From positions 21,927,597 through 21,991,596 of the forward strand of contig CM055901.1 of assembly GCA_029582155.1 (NCBI GenBank): a stretch of 64,000 bases of DNA. Direction: 5' to 3'. Source of the DNA: Panopea generosa. Lineage: Eukaryota; Mollusca; Bivalvia; Adapedonta; Hiatellidae. Under the pieces are notes generated by a model that ran no database searches, was not told where the DNA came from, and was given only the letters and a program-made list of their open reading frames with translations. Below, piece after piece: positions 52,968 through 63,284 of the stretch. A program made the translations under genes and the position numbers. How positions within the stretch are numbered: the first letter of the stretch is position 1; the number at the start of each line of letters is the position of its first letter.

Positions 52968-53036
52968 TCACACTTTGTGTTTCATCTTCTTTAATAAATG
53001 TGCTGTGGTGGACTCAATGGCAGCTTTTCTCTTTCT
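52968..53036 (-). CDS. DMAP1: DMAP1 terminal exon
   Basis: Twenty-two codons plus TGA: RKRKAAIESTTAHLLKKMKH KV, a basic tail matching the Lys/Arg-rich carboxy end of DMAP1. The acceptor CTAACAG is the final unit of a 2-kb, 42-bp array. Phase 0, compatible with every exon H donor. Missed by simple ORF finding because it is so short. Confidence 0.85.
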   Translation of the reverse strand, partial: RKRKAAIESTTAHLLKKMKHKV

Positions 53037-56000
53037 CTGTTAGAATGGAAACAAACCAAGTATAAACACTAATTTCTCTGTATGAATAGACATAAACCAA
53101 GTATAAACATCCATTTCTCATTAAATGGAAAATAAACCAAGGATAAACACTTATTTCTCTGTTTGAATGGAAAATAAACTAAGTATAAACATCCGTTTCT
53201 CTGTTAGAATGGAAATAAACCAAGTATAAACATCCGTTTCTCTGTTAGAATGGAAATAAACCAAGTATAAACACTTATTTCTCTGTTTGAATGGAAAAAA
53301 CGTAGTATAAACAGTCATTTCTCTATTTGAATGGAAAATAAACCAAGTATAAACATCATTTCTGTTAGAATGGAAATAAACCAAAGCATATACATCCATT
53401 TCTCTGTTTGAATGGAAAATAAACCAAGTATAAACATTCATTTCTCTGTTAGAATGGAAACAAACCAAGTATAAACACTAATTTCTCTGTTTGAATGGAA
53501 AATAAACCAAGTATGAAAATCCATTGCTCAGGAAATAAACCAAGTATTAACATCATTTCACTGTTTGAATGGAAAATAAACAAAGTAAACACATATGTCT
53601 CTATTAGAATGGAAAGAACCCAAGTATAAACATCCATTTCTCTGTAAGAATGGACATTAACCAAGTAAAAACATCATTTCTCTGTTAAAATGGAAATAAA
53701 CCAAGCATAGATATCAATATCTCTGTTAGAATGGAAATAACCAAGTATAAACACTAATTTCTCCGTTTAAATAAAAATAAACCAAGCATAAACATCAATT
53801 TCTCTAATTGAATGGAAAATAAACCAAGTATAAACATCCATTTCTCTGTTTGAATGGAAAATAAACCAAGTATAAACATCCATTTCTCTGTTTGAATGGA
53901 AAATAAACCAAATATGAAAATCCATTGCTCAGGAAATAAACAAAGTATGAAAATCCATTGCTCAGGAAATAAACCAAGTATAAACATCCATTTCTCTGTA
54001 AGAATGGACATTAACCAAGTAAAAACATCATTTCTCTGTTAGAATGGAAATAATCCAAGCATAGACACCAATTTCTCTGTTTGAATGGGGAAAAAACAAG
54101 TATAAACATGCATTTCTCTGTGTGAATGGAAAAAAAACAAATATAAACACTAATTTCTCTATTTAAATGGAAAATAAACCAAGTATAAACACTCATTTCT
54201 CTGTTTAAATGGAAATAAATCAAGTATAAACATCCATTTCTCTGTTTGAATGGGAAAAAAACAAGTATAAACATCTATTTCTCTGTTAGAATGGAAATAA
54301 ACCAAGTATAAACATCCATTTCTCTGAATGGAAATAAACCAAGTATAAACATCTATTTCTCTGTTTGAATGGAAATAAACCAAGTAAAAACATCAGTTTC
54401 TCTGTTTGAATGGAAATAAACCAAGTATAAACATCTATTTCTCTGTTTGAATGGAAATAAACCAAGTATAAACATCCATTTCTCTGTTTGAATGGAAATA
54501 AACCAAATATTAATATCCATTTCTTTGTTAGAATGGAAATAAACCAAAAATTTACACCCATTTCTGTTAGAATGGAAATAAACCAAATATTTACACCCAT
54601 TTCCCTGTCATAATGGAAATAACTAAATATTTACACCCATTTCCCTGTTAGAATGGAAATAAACCAAATATTTACACCCATTTCCCTGTCATAATGGAAA
54701 TAACCAAATATTTACACCCATTTCTCAGTCATAATGGAAATAACCAAATATTTAACTCATTTCCCTGTTAGAATGGAAATAAATCCATAAGAGTATAAAC
54801 ATCCATTTTTTTGTTTGAACGGAAAAAAAAACAAGTATAAACATGCATTTCTCTGTTTAAAAGGAAAGAAACAAGTATAAACATCTATTTCTCTGTTTGA
54901 ATGGAAAACAAACCAAGTACAAATGTCCATTTCTCTGTTTGAATGGAAATAAACCAAGCATCTCTGTTAGAGTGAAAATTAAACCAAGTATAAACACCCA
55001 TTTCTCTGTTTGAATAGAAATAAACCAAGTATAAACATCTGTTAGAACTTTATGACCACCCCAATACTGCAATCACCTCACTATTATAGGACAGTAACAA
55101 CTAACCTTTATTCAGAGGTCATTCACTCCAATGACTTACAATGTATATATGTAGACATTTTAAAGTGACTGTTTCAAAGAATATCAACAAAATTGCCATT
55201 ATTTTATGTAACAGCGAGTCTGATGTAGACAATTTTCAGGATTAAATATTTGATATTTTGTTCTTCTTTAAAACTATATCATTTGGAAAGGGCGCTTCAA
55301 ATAGAAATATGATATATACTACATAAGGCTGCACATCAGTTACAACACAGCGTCTTCACATCCACTGTATGCCACATGTACCGGTATATAGTTTGTACTT
55401 ACATTGGGAGTTAAGTTTCCTACAACATCTATAGAATCTTTGTATGTCACTTGTATACAGTTTGTACTTACATTGGGAGTTACGTTTCCTACAACATCTA
55501 TAGAATCTTTGTATGTCACTTGTATACAGTTTGTACTTACATTGGGAGTAAGGTTTCCTACAACATCTATAGAATCTTTGTATGCCACTTGTATACAGTT
55601 TGTACTTACATTGGGAGTAAGGTTTCCTACAACATCTATAGAATCTTTAGATTCATCTTCTAGAGTTCCGAGAGAAATCTCCACCAGGGGATCAGGAACC
55701 TCAGGTAATGGAACATCAGGGGTCTGCAATATAGGAACCATCTACATTTCAGTTTTCTCTCAACAAATGTCATCCTACACAGAATTTTCTGTACCACAAT
55801 GCATTTTGGAATTTAACAACTGGTAAGTGCAAGTGAAAAGGAATGCATAAGAAATCAAACTAAATAAAAATTTATTTCTGTGATTATATTTTCAAGAAAC
55901 TGAACAACTACTGAATATATTTGTTTTGATATTTAAAATAAGTTCTATGTAAAATAGTACACTTACCTTAATATCACATACTAAGAACAGTATAATACAA

Positions 56001-59000
56001 ACCTTGCCTGGGTTTAACACCTCATACTGATGTTTGAGAGTTTCCAGTTCATAGTCACATGTGGCGAGGACAAGTACAATATAATACAAACCGTGCCCAG
56101 GTTTAACACCTTATACTGATGTTTGAGAGTTTCCAGTTCATAGTTACATGTGGTGAGGTCAAGTACAGTATAATACAAACCTTGCCTGGGTTTAACGCCC
56201 CATATTGATGTTTGAGAGTTTTCAGTTCATAGTCGCATATAGCGAGGGCAAGTACAGTATAATACAAACCTTGCCCTGGTTTAACACCTCATACTGATGT
56301 CTGAGAGTTTTCAGTTCAAAATCACATGTGATGAGGGCAAGTACAGTATAATACAAACCTTGCCCTGGTTTAACACCTCATACTGATGTTTGAGAGTTTC
56401 CAGTTCATAGTTACATGTGATGAGGGCAAGTACAGTATAATACAAACCTTGCCCTGGTTTAACACCTCATATTGATGTTTGAGAGTTTCCAGTTCATAGT
56501 CACATGTGGTAAGGGCAAGTACAGTATAATACATACCTTGCCTGGGTTTAACACCTCATACTGATGTTTGAGAGTTTCCAGTTCATAGTCACATGTGGCG
56601 AGGGCAAGTTTCAGCTCATACAGAAGAACTATGTCCTGCCTCAGCTCATTAAAATGACCAGTTATATCTTCTGTCGGCATTGGGTTGTATTCTGAAAACA
56701 ATCAGGTGTTAATATGCATATATATGTATTACAAATTCTACTACAAGTTCTGTTAACTTTTAATTTCTATTCTATGAACTATTAACAATTCTACTAACAA
56801 AACTATTGGTCATTATGGAATACAATATTTGCAAGATATTTGCTAGATTATTTATAGTTATCAATCTAGATATTCTACACATTACCTATGCTCCCTCACT
56901 CCAGCACTTAGAGCACCTCTTACACTTGTTTTAACAGCTTACCTATTCCAAGTTCCTCTAAAACCTGTTCTATAGCTTTTGTTTTCTTCTGTCCAAGTGA
57001 TGCTGGCAGCTTCATCTACAACAAATAATGAAATTACTGTCTGGTATCGTTCTCAGTCCTACAACTTTATAATGTGTTCTGGTTTTATTGTTATATAACA
57101 TTTAGCTAAGTAGGACCTTGTATCATTCTCAGTCCTACTATTGTGTCATGTGTTCTGGTTTTATTGTTATATAACATTTAGCTAAGTAGGACCTTGTATC
57201 ATTCTCAGTCCTACAATTGTGTCATGTGTTCTGGTTTTATTATTATTATATAACATTTAGCTCAGTAGGACCTTTTCTCAGTCCATAGCATGTCTGACTA
57301 TCAATCCAGGATTCATAAGTTTGAATCACCGTCTGTCAAAAATCTGCGTGATAATTGATATACCACATTGCGTCTCATTACCATTTGTCTCTCCGCTGAT
57401 TTAAGAGGGAAATTTATCATTTACTTGCAGAGTTGGGTGTGCTTGATTACTGGTTATCCATCCAGGATCCAAGTAAAACGTGGTTAGGTTAACTGATTGT
57501 CTGCTAGCCCTCAACGGCATAAATATGATGCTAAATATTCAATGAATGAATGAATCAATCAGTGTGGCAATTAAACCAAGAGTTGATAACAAGAGTTTTA
57601 GTTTAAAATATAATGTTTCTCTTGTAATCTTCAAAATGAACACAATATCACTTTATCAAATTGATGTGATACAAAATACGTTTTCCTTTAGTTTTTACAA
57701 AATACATTAATTTATATCCACATTGTTTATTACTGTTTTGGGATTCAGCTTGCGAAAACAGTTATCCCAATGGACATATTTTTTATCTGAACTAAAAAAG
57801 CCCCGAATGATTATTTTTCTTGCAAACCAAAAATACTGCATAATAAATTAGTTATTTAATCCATTATTATATCTATATCAATACCACAATCGCTTTTATG
57901 ATGTCAGCTTATATAATTTATGTTGTATATTTTTATACGTCACGGAATAGATGAGTCCAACGGCACAGTGCAAGAATTTTATCCCGGCCGTAGCGTGAGA
58001 TACAAATATCTAACCCCAATAATAATGCAGATACTTTACCTGGTATGTATTAATTACAATATCCCAAACACAAAGATTACCTTCTGACTTCGTACATACA
58101 CGCCCGGCTGTTTAAAGTCTGGAAACTTGATGCCTGTAGTTTCTGGAGTTTGCTGTAATGAACATATATGTTTTATATGTTTGTACTGTAATGAACATAT
58201 ATGGTTTACACATTTGTACTGTCATGAACATATATGATTTACATGTTTGTACTGTTATGAACATATATGATTTATACATTTGTACTGTAATGAACATATA
58301 TGATTTATACATTTGTATTGTAATGAACATATATGATTTATACGTTTGTACTGTAATCATAAACAAAAAAATATCAAATAATATTTCTCTTACAAATTAA
58401 AATGCAATCATTTTTATTTAACACCAATAACTATTTTATGTTGTAAATATTTATTTCTTTGCAGTTTAAAGGTAAAATACTAGACGTATAGTTTGATGAG
58501 TATAAATGAAATAAGATGAGATTGTGTGTTGGATTTACCCCTGTATTTTCTTTAAGTTTCTGTTGTGTTTGAAACTTCTTGCTTGCTTTCTTTTTATCAG
58601 TTTTCCTGTTGTCTATGTTTATGTCAGCGGCTGATATCAACTTCTGCAGATCCTGTGTCTTTTTCTCTCGCTCCTTCTTTCTCAGTTCTATCTTCTTCAA
58701 CTCTGCAATCAAATTTTCTTCCTCCTCTACCTGAAATAAATGCAAACTTATACAAAAGCATTCCAAATTGAAATTCAGGACAACACCAGTCTGGTTCCAC
58801 TGAATAGTTGAAAGTGTTTATAGATGAAAAGTGAATGCAAAATATTAACCAAAATCTTAATCATACTACTTGTCCTTAGTTCCTATATAAATATATATAT
58901 ATTTAGTTATCTCCCTTTATGAAATAAAATACAAATGCATTCACTGTATCTTCATGATCCAACAGGTTTCTAAATCTGTCCTTTATATAGCATGTGAGAA

Positions 59001-59251
59001 GTGATGAATCCTTAACTGGATCCTACTCTTATAAAGCTATCAGTTCATGTATGTAAATTGTCCATCCAGTCCAGATGTGTTTGCACTGTAATTAGGTGCG
59101 CTCGCGGTAGTCTGGTTTGTACATTAATATCTGGTTATTCACAAATAATTACTCCATATATATATATATCTTACATTGTGAATGAGCATCTGAAAAAACC
59201 CGAAAAATCGGAAATTCCATTGTTGTGAATTCAATTATTTCCCTATATACA

Positions 59252-59299
<48 letters not shown>

Positions 59300-62200
59300 G
59301 AGAGATAATAAATTAATGAATGAATTAATACACCCAAACATTTTATATATATATATATATACACAGTCGAAACTCATTATCTCAATATTGTTGAGTTGAT
59401 ATTCAAGTAGAGTCGATATTTTGCCATTCCCTACATTTCTCCTTCTTTGTGTGTGCAAGGAACTATAGAATTCCCCAAGGTGCATGTAAATATATTCCTT
59501 TTCACTTGATATTGTCTATGTTGATATTTTGGATATATCAATCCAAGTTTTAGTCCCGATTGATCATTTCACACCTTTAATTGAATGTTTGTCTCGATAT
59601 AATTGTTGACAAAATATTGTGTTTGTTTTTCACATCGTGTGAAAATCTATGCTTGCTATTTTTCGCAGTTTGTTTAAGATGTGACACTAATTATCGGTCT
59701 ATGGTAAAGGTGTCAATTTAAATGACTGACAGAACGTTGCAAAAATCGTGCCAGCGAATGGAGTGATTCATGTTACTTGTATGAATATCATTTGATTCAA
59801 TTAATCAGCATCAACTTCTATCTCACACTGCCAAGAAATTCAAAGAAGGACCAAGATAAAATAAATATATGTATTGATCTTGAAACAAAATCTATGTCAA
59901 GATTCAATGTTTTTTGGCAGTCCCTCCAATACTGAGATAACGAGTTTCAACTGTATCATTTAAATGAATTACATAAGCAAACACAAGAAATTATCTATGG
60001 CAAACACACACTGTTCACTTATTTTTCCTGGGTTTGTGAAAGCAAACATAGTCCATTTTGATGTTACTAGTGCATTCCTAGATTGGAGAACAATATACAG
60101 TGGCAATGTTTCAGGTACATGTACATATGCTTTGCCAAGCCATTTATGTTCACTAATTCTACAACCTGGAATGTAAAAATCAAGACGAGCGCACAACCTT
60201 CAATTAAGAAATTTAAATTTCTCCAGCCACAACAAAGTCTAGTGACAAATATATTTTTGTTTATCCTTGACCACACATGCATTCTATAATATTATAGATA
60301 TCGTTTGTTTCATACCACATTATCCAACAATATATCTATATACAGCCAAACCAGTCTTAAGCAGCCAGTCGAGGGATGGAGCAAAAGTGACCTTTTAAGA
60401 CAGGTTGTTGCTAAATACAGTTTAATTTACTCTGAAAGCATTGAAATGGGAAATAGCAAATGTGGCTGCTTAAGACAGGTGGCTGCTTAATAGAGGTGGC
60501 CGCTTACACAGGTTTTACTGTATATAGTTATAGCAACTACCGGCACGCATATTTACATTACCTGTTCTGGTGTTCTGTTGAACAGTTTAATCAGCTGGGT
60601 CTTCCTCTTTCTTTCATGTTCAGAATCAAATGCTCGGATCTTTGGTTCCACTCCCTGAGGTGCCCGTACCTAAAAAGCAGATATTTTTCTTGATGATAAT
60701 TTTTTTTATGTATAACTATCTCTATCATTATGAGATTGTCCTAGTAGTAACTAGCAAACAGCTTTATATAAATTCTTTATATTCCTAGCAAACATAACAA
60801 CAAAGGGTATCCAGCATTCTTTAATGAAAATCTATTAATAAAGCAACAACACGACACAAAATATGAAAATAACAACTGATTTTATACTTTGAAGATCAAC
60901 AAATGGGTTACTATGGCATAAGTCCAAATGAGTTTCAGCTGATTTAACAACATGAATATTTATGATCTTGTAGTGCTGCATACCATGATGAGTTTGTTAC
61001 AAATTAAACAATATGAATATTCATGATCTTGTAGTGCTTCATACCATGGTGAGTTTGTTACATATTAAACAACATGAATATTCATGATCTTGTAGTGCTG
61101 CAAACCATGGTGAGTTTGTTACAAATTAAACAACATGAATAGTTCATGATCTTGCAGTGCTTCATACCATGGTGAGTTTGTTACAAATTAAACAACATGA
61201 ATATTTATGATCTTGTAGTGCTTCATACCATGGTGAGTTTGTTACATATTAAACAACATGAATATTTATGATCTTGTAGTGCTTCATACCATGGTGAGTT
61301 TGTTACAAATTAAACAACATAAATATTCATAATCTTGTTGTGCTTCATACCATGGCGAGTCTGTTACATATTAAACAACATGAATATTTATGATCTTGTT
61401 GTGCTTCATACCATAGTGAGTCTGTAACATATTGAACAACATGAATATTCATGATCTTGTAGTGCTTCATACCATGGTGAGTCTTTTACATATTAAACAA
61501 CATGAATATGTATGATCTTGTAGTGGTTCATACCATGGTGAGTTTGTTACAAATTAAACAACATGAATAGTTCATGATCTTGTAGTGCTTCATACCATGG
61601 TGAGTTTGTTACAAATTAAACAACATGAATATTTATGATCTTGTTGTGCTTCATAACATGGTGAGTTTGTTACAAATTAAACAACATAAATATTTATGAT
61701 CTTGTAGTGCTTCATACCTTGGTGAGTCTGTTACATATTAAACTACATGAATATTTATGATCTTGTTGTGCTTCATAACATGGTGAGTTTGTTACAAATT
61801 AAACAACATGAATAGTTCATGATCTTGTAGTGCTTCATGCCATGGTAAGTTTGTTACAAATTAAACAACGTGAGTATTTGATCTTGTAGTGCTTCATACC
61901 ATGGTGAGTCTGTTACATATTAAACTACATGAATATTTATGATCTTGTTGTGCTTCATAACATGGTGAGTTTGTTACATATTAAACAACATGAATATTCA
62001 TGATCTTGTAGTGCTTCATACCTTGGTGAGTTTGTTACAAATTAAACAACATAAATATTTATGACTGGTGAGTTTGTTACATATTTAACAACATAAATAT
62101 TTATGATCTTGTAGTGCTGCATAACATGGTGAGTTTGTTACATATTAAACAACATGAATATTTATGATCTTGTAGTGCTGCAAACCATGGTGAGTTTGTT

Positions 62201-63147
62201 ACATATTAAACAACATGAATATTTATGATCTTGTAGTGCTGCATAACATGGTGAGTTTGTTACATATTAAACAACATGAATATTCATGATCTTGTAGTGC
62301 TTCATACCTTGGTGAGTTTGTTACAAATTAAACAACATAAATATTTATGATCTTGTAGTGCTTCATACCTTGGTGAGTTTGTTACAAATTAAACAACATG
62401 AATATTTATGATCTTGTAGTGCCTCATACCTTGGTGAGTTTGTTACAAATTAAGCAACATGAGTATTTGATCTTGTAGTGCTTCATACCATGGTGAGTCT
62501 GTTACATATTTAACAACATGAATATTTATGATCTTGTAGTGCTTCATACCTTGGTGAGTTTGTTAAAAATTAAACAACATGAATATTCATGATCTTGTAG
62601 TGCTGCATACCTTGGTGAGTTTGTTACAAATTAAACAACATGAATATTCATGATCTTGTAGTCCATCATACCTTGGTGAGTTTGTTAAAAATTAAACAAC
62701 ATGAATATTTATGCTTTTGTAGTGCTTCATACCTTGGTGAGTTTGTTACAAATGTTGTAATATCTTTCCTTGAGGTCCTCCACACTTCTGTCCTGATATT
62801 TCTCCCTGTCCCAACGATCATTTATCACAACAAAGCGTAGACTGAACCTCTTGCACAGGTCAAACAGGTGATCAGTCTCGTGTCGTGTCCAGCTGTCGTC
62901 ATGGAGATGTTGTTGGTACTCCAAATCTGAGTAGACTGGTACCTCAGGTTGCTAAAAATAGTCACAGAAATTTGTTTCAGGATAAGTGACTCAAAATAAG
63001 AATCACAAGGAAATCACGAAATTTAAATATTTGTTTTTCACTAAATTATCTCTTCCTGAAAAACCAACTTACCTTGTTAAATCTTGCAAATGGATAATCC
63101 TTGCCTTCATCTGCCACCCTCCTCCAGTGGTGAAATATGGCACCATC
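52968..63147 (-). CDS. DMAP1: DMAP1, last nine exons (5' end outside window)
   Basis: DNA methyltransferase 1-associated protein 1. Known role of the family: nuclear subunit of the NuA4/TIP60 histone acetyltransferase and SRCAP/SWR1 H2A.Z-exchange complexes (yeast Swc4/Eaf2), also reported to bind DNMT1. Nine exons on the - strand join in consistent phase to 358 residues plus TGA. Order: GAIFHHWRRVADEGKDYPFA; SANT-type domain with DDSWTRHETDHLFDLCKRF, LRFVVINDRWD and RSVEDLKERYYNICNKL; basic linker HERKRKTQLIKLFNRTPEQ; coiled coil EEEENLIAELKKIELRKKER; IKFPDFK...VRSQKMKLPASLGQKK; LYELKLALATCDYELETL; and a basic nuclear-localisation-like end RKRKAAIESTTAHLLKKMK. Human DMAP1 has 467 residues, so about 110 N-terminal residues are missing beyond 64000. 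Five of its exon edges are embedded in tandem arrays. Confidence 0.95.
53032..55040. repeat. 42-bp array ending in DMAP1 last-exon acceptor (about 48 units)
   Basis: On + the core is TCTCTGTTTGAATGGAAAAT then AAACCAAGTATAAACATCCA. On the - strand each unit carries CCATTCNAACAGAGAAA, equal to the real acceptor CATTCTAACAG|AGAAAG. The unit adjoining the exon is the functional one. Confidence 0.95.
55387..55650. repeat. 69-bp in-frame array seeded by DMAP1 exon H donor (4 units)
   Basis: On the - strand each unit is 39 exon bases (13 codons, KDSIDVVGNLTPN) + GTAAGT donor and 30 bases in total of intron. All four donors are intact and all four units are open in the DMAP1 frame. Confidence 0.96.
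55610..55723 (-). CDS. DMAP1: DMAP1 exon H
   Basis: Thirty-eight codons, phase 0 both ends: TPDVPLPEVPDPLVEISLGT LEDESKDSIDVVGNLTPN. The acceptor ATTGCAG is preferred; an upstream in-frame AG would begin at 55741 and add six codons. Four identical GTAAGT donors spaced 69 bp apart end the exon at 55610, 55541, 55472 or 55403, all in frame, giving 0, 23, 46 or 69 extra residues. The DSIDVVG..LTPN motif is the family's conserved end. Confidence 0.88.
55985..56610. repeat. 89-bp array seeded by DMAP1 exon G donor (7 units)
   Basis: On the - strand each unit copies the last 72 exon bases (CATGTGACTATGAACTGGAA ... AACCCAGGCAAG) plus 17 intron bases (GTNTGTATTATACTGTA). Six copies lie downstream of the real donor at 56537. 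Not in frame with each other. Confidence 0.95.
56537..56691 (-). CDS. DMAP1: DMAP1 exon G
   Basis: Two bases + 51 codons: YNPMPTEDITGHFNELRQDI VLLYELKLALATCDYELETL KHQYEVLNPGK. The last 72 exon bases with the GTATGT donor recur six more times in the following intron, out of frame. Confidence 0.95.
56943..57015 (-). CDS. DMAP1: DMAP1 exon F
   Basis: Twenty-four codons plus one base: MKLPASLGQKKTKAIEQVLE ELGI. Conserved KLP.S.GQKK motif. Donor G|GTAAGC. Confidence 0.95.
57035..57280. repeat. 82-bp tandem repeat (3 units)
   Basis: Core TGTTCTGGTTTTATTGTTAT then ATAACATTTAGCTAAGTAGG, just upstream (- strand) of exon F. The acceptor is not included. Confidence 0.9.
57285..57560 (+). mobile_element. 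tRNA-derived SINE with ATCA-type family, copy 3
   Basis: Shares GTCTGACTATCAATCCAGG, ATTGATATACCACATTGCGT and the end GCTAAATATTCAAT with 3791-4092; tail (GAAT)n/(ATCA)n. The 5' end of the head is missing. Confidence 0.8.
57561..58078. other. DMAP1 intron, no recognised element
   Basis: AT-rich, nothing recognised. Confidence 0.4.
58081..58152 (-). CDS. DMAP1: DMAP1 exon E
   Basis: Twenty-four codons, phase 0 both ends: QTPETTGIKFPDFKQPGVYV RSQK. The acceptor CATTACAG is the last of about six repeated copies in a 32-bp array. Confidence 0.93.
58153..58360. repeat. 32-bp array ending in DMAP1 exon E acceptor (about 6 units)
   Basis: On the - strand each unit ends TATGTTCATTACAG; the last leads into CAAACTCCAG of exon E. 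Core on +: CTGTAATGAACATATATGAT. Confidence 0.92.
58539..58730 (-). CDS. DMAP1: DMAP1 exon D, coiled coil
   Basis: Sixty-four codons, phase 0 both ends: VEEEENLIAELKKIELRKKE, REKKTQDLQKLISAAD, then a Lys-rich tail ending KLKENTG. Donor GGG|GTAAAT. Confidence 0.95.
58731..59360. other. DMAP1 intron with (TA)n runs
   Basis: Long (AT)n tracts near 59157, 59256-59300 and 59346. No gene or RNA seen. Confidence 0.5.
59364..59953. mobile_element. 590-bp MITE with CAGT..GAAACTC ends
   Basis: Left CAGTCGAAACTCATTATCTCA and right TGAGATAACGAGTTTCAACTG are inverted repeats with two mismatches, flanked by TA. Non-coding; the end structure suggests a Tc1/mariner-mobilised element. Confidence 0.8.
60343..60520. 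mobile_element. CAGTCAAACCTGT MITE, copy 3
   Basis: CAGCCAAACCAGTCTTAAGC ... ACACAGGTTTTACTG with TA on both sides; 178 bp, uninterrupted, lies next to exon C. Confidence 0.8.
60562..60669 (-). CDS. DMAP1: DMAP1 exon C
   Basis: Thirty-six codons, phase 0 both ends: VRAPQGVEPKIRAFDSEHER KRKTQLIKLFNRTPEQ. The ERKRK...LFNRTPEQ motif is conserved after the SANT domain. Confidence 0.95.
60935..62755. repeat. 61-bp array seeded by DMAP1 exon B donor (about 30 units)
   Basis: On the - strand each unit copies the exon end TTTGTAACAAACTCACCAAG (usually ...CCATG), donor GTATGAAG, then CACTACAAGATCATGAATAT. Some units read CATGTTATG and have lost GT. Confidence 0.95.
62733..62951 (-). CDS. DMAP1: DMAP1 exon B, SANT-type domain
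   Basis: Seventy-three codons, phase 0 both ends. Holds the complete diagnostic block: DDSWTRHETDHLFDLCKRFS, LRFVVINDRWDREKY and RSVEDLKERYYNICNKLTK. The donor AAG|GTATGA and the last ~20 exon bases are repeated about 30 times in the intron below it. Confidence 0.97.
63073..63147 (-). CDS. DMAP1: DMAP1 exon A (window numbering)
   Basis: Twenty-five codons, phase 0 both ends: DGAIFHHWRRVADEGKDYPF ARFNK. It precedes the SANT domain in all DMAP1 proteins. Acceptor TTGCAG, donor AAG|GTAAGT. Confidence 0.95.
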
Positions 63148-63284
63148 CTGCAACACATACAACATTTACATGTGATTTTTATTTATTTATTTAGGCTGAA
63201 ATTAAATAATTGTGTGGTCCCGGTTTTCCGACCGCCCCTATTATTTCCCGCCAACCCTAAACATTTATTCCCTTAAAAAATAAA

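Noticed and set aside
53151-55072. Numerous VYFHSNREMDVYTWF frames on the - strand
   Set aside because: 42-bp array; the real coding there is only the 22-codon DMAP1 last exon at its edge.
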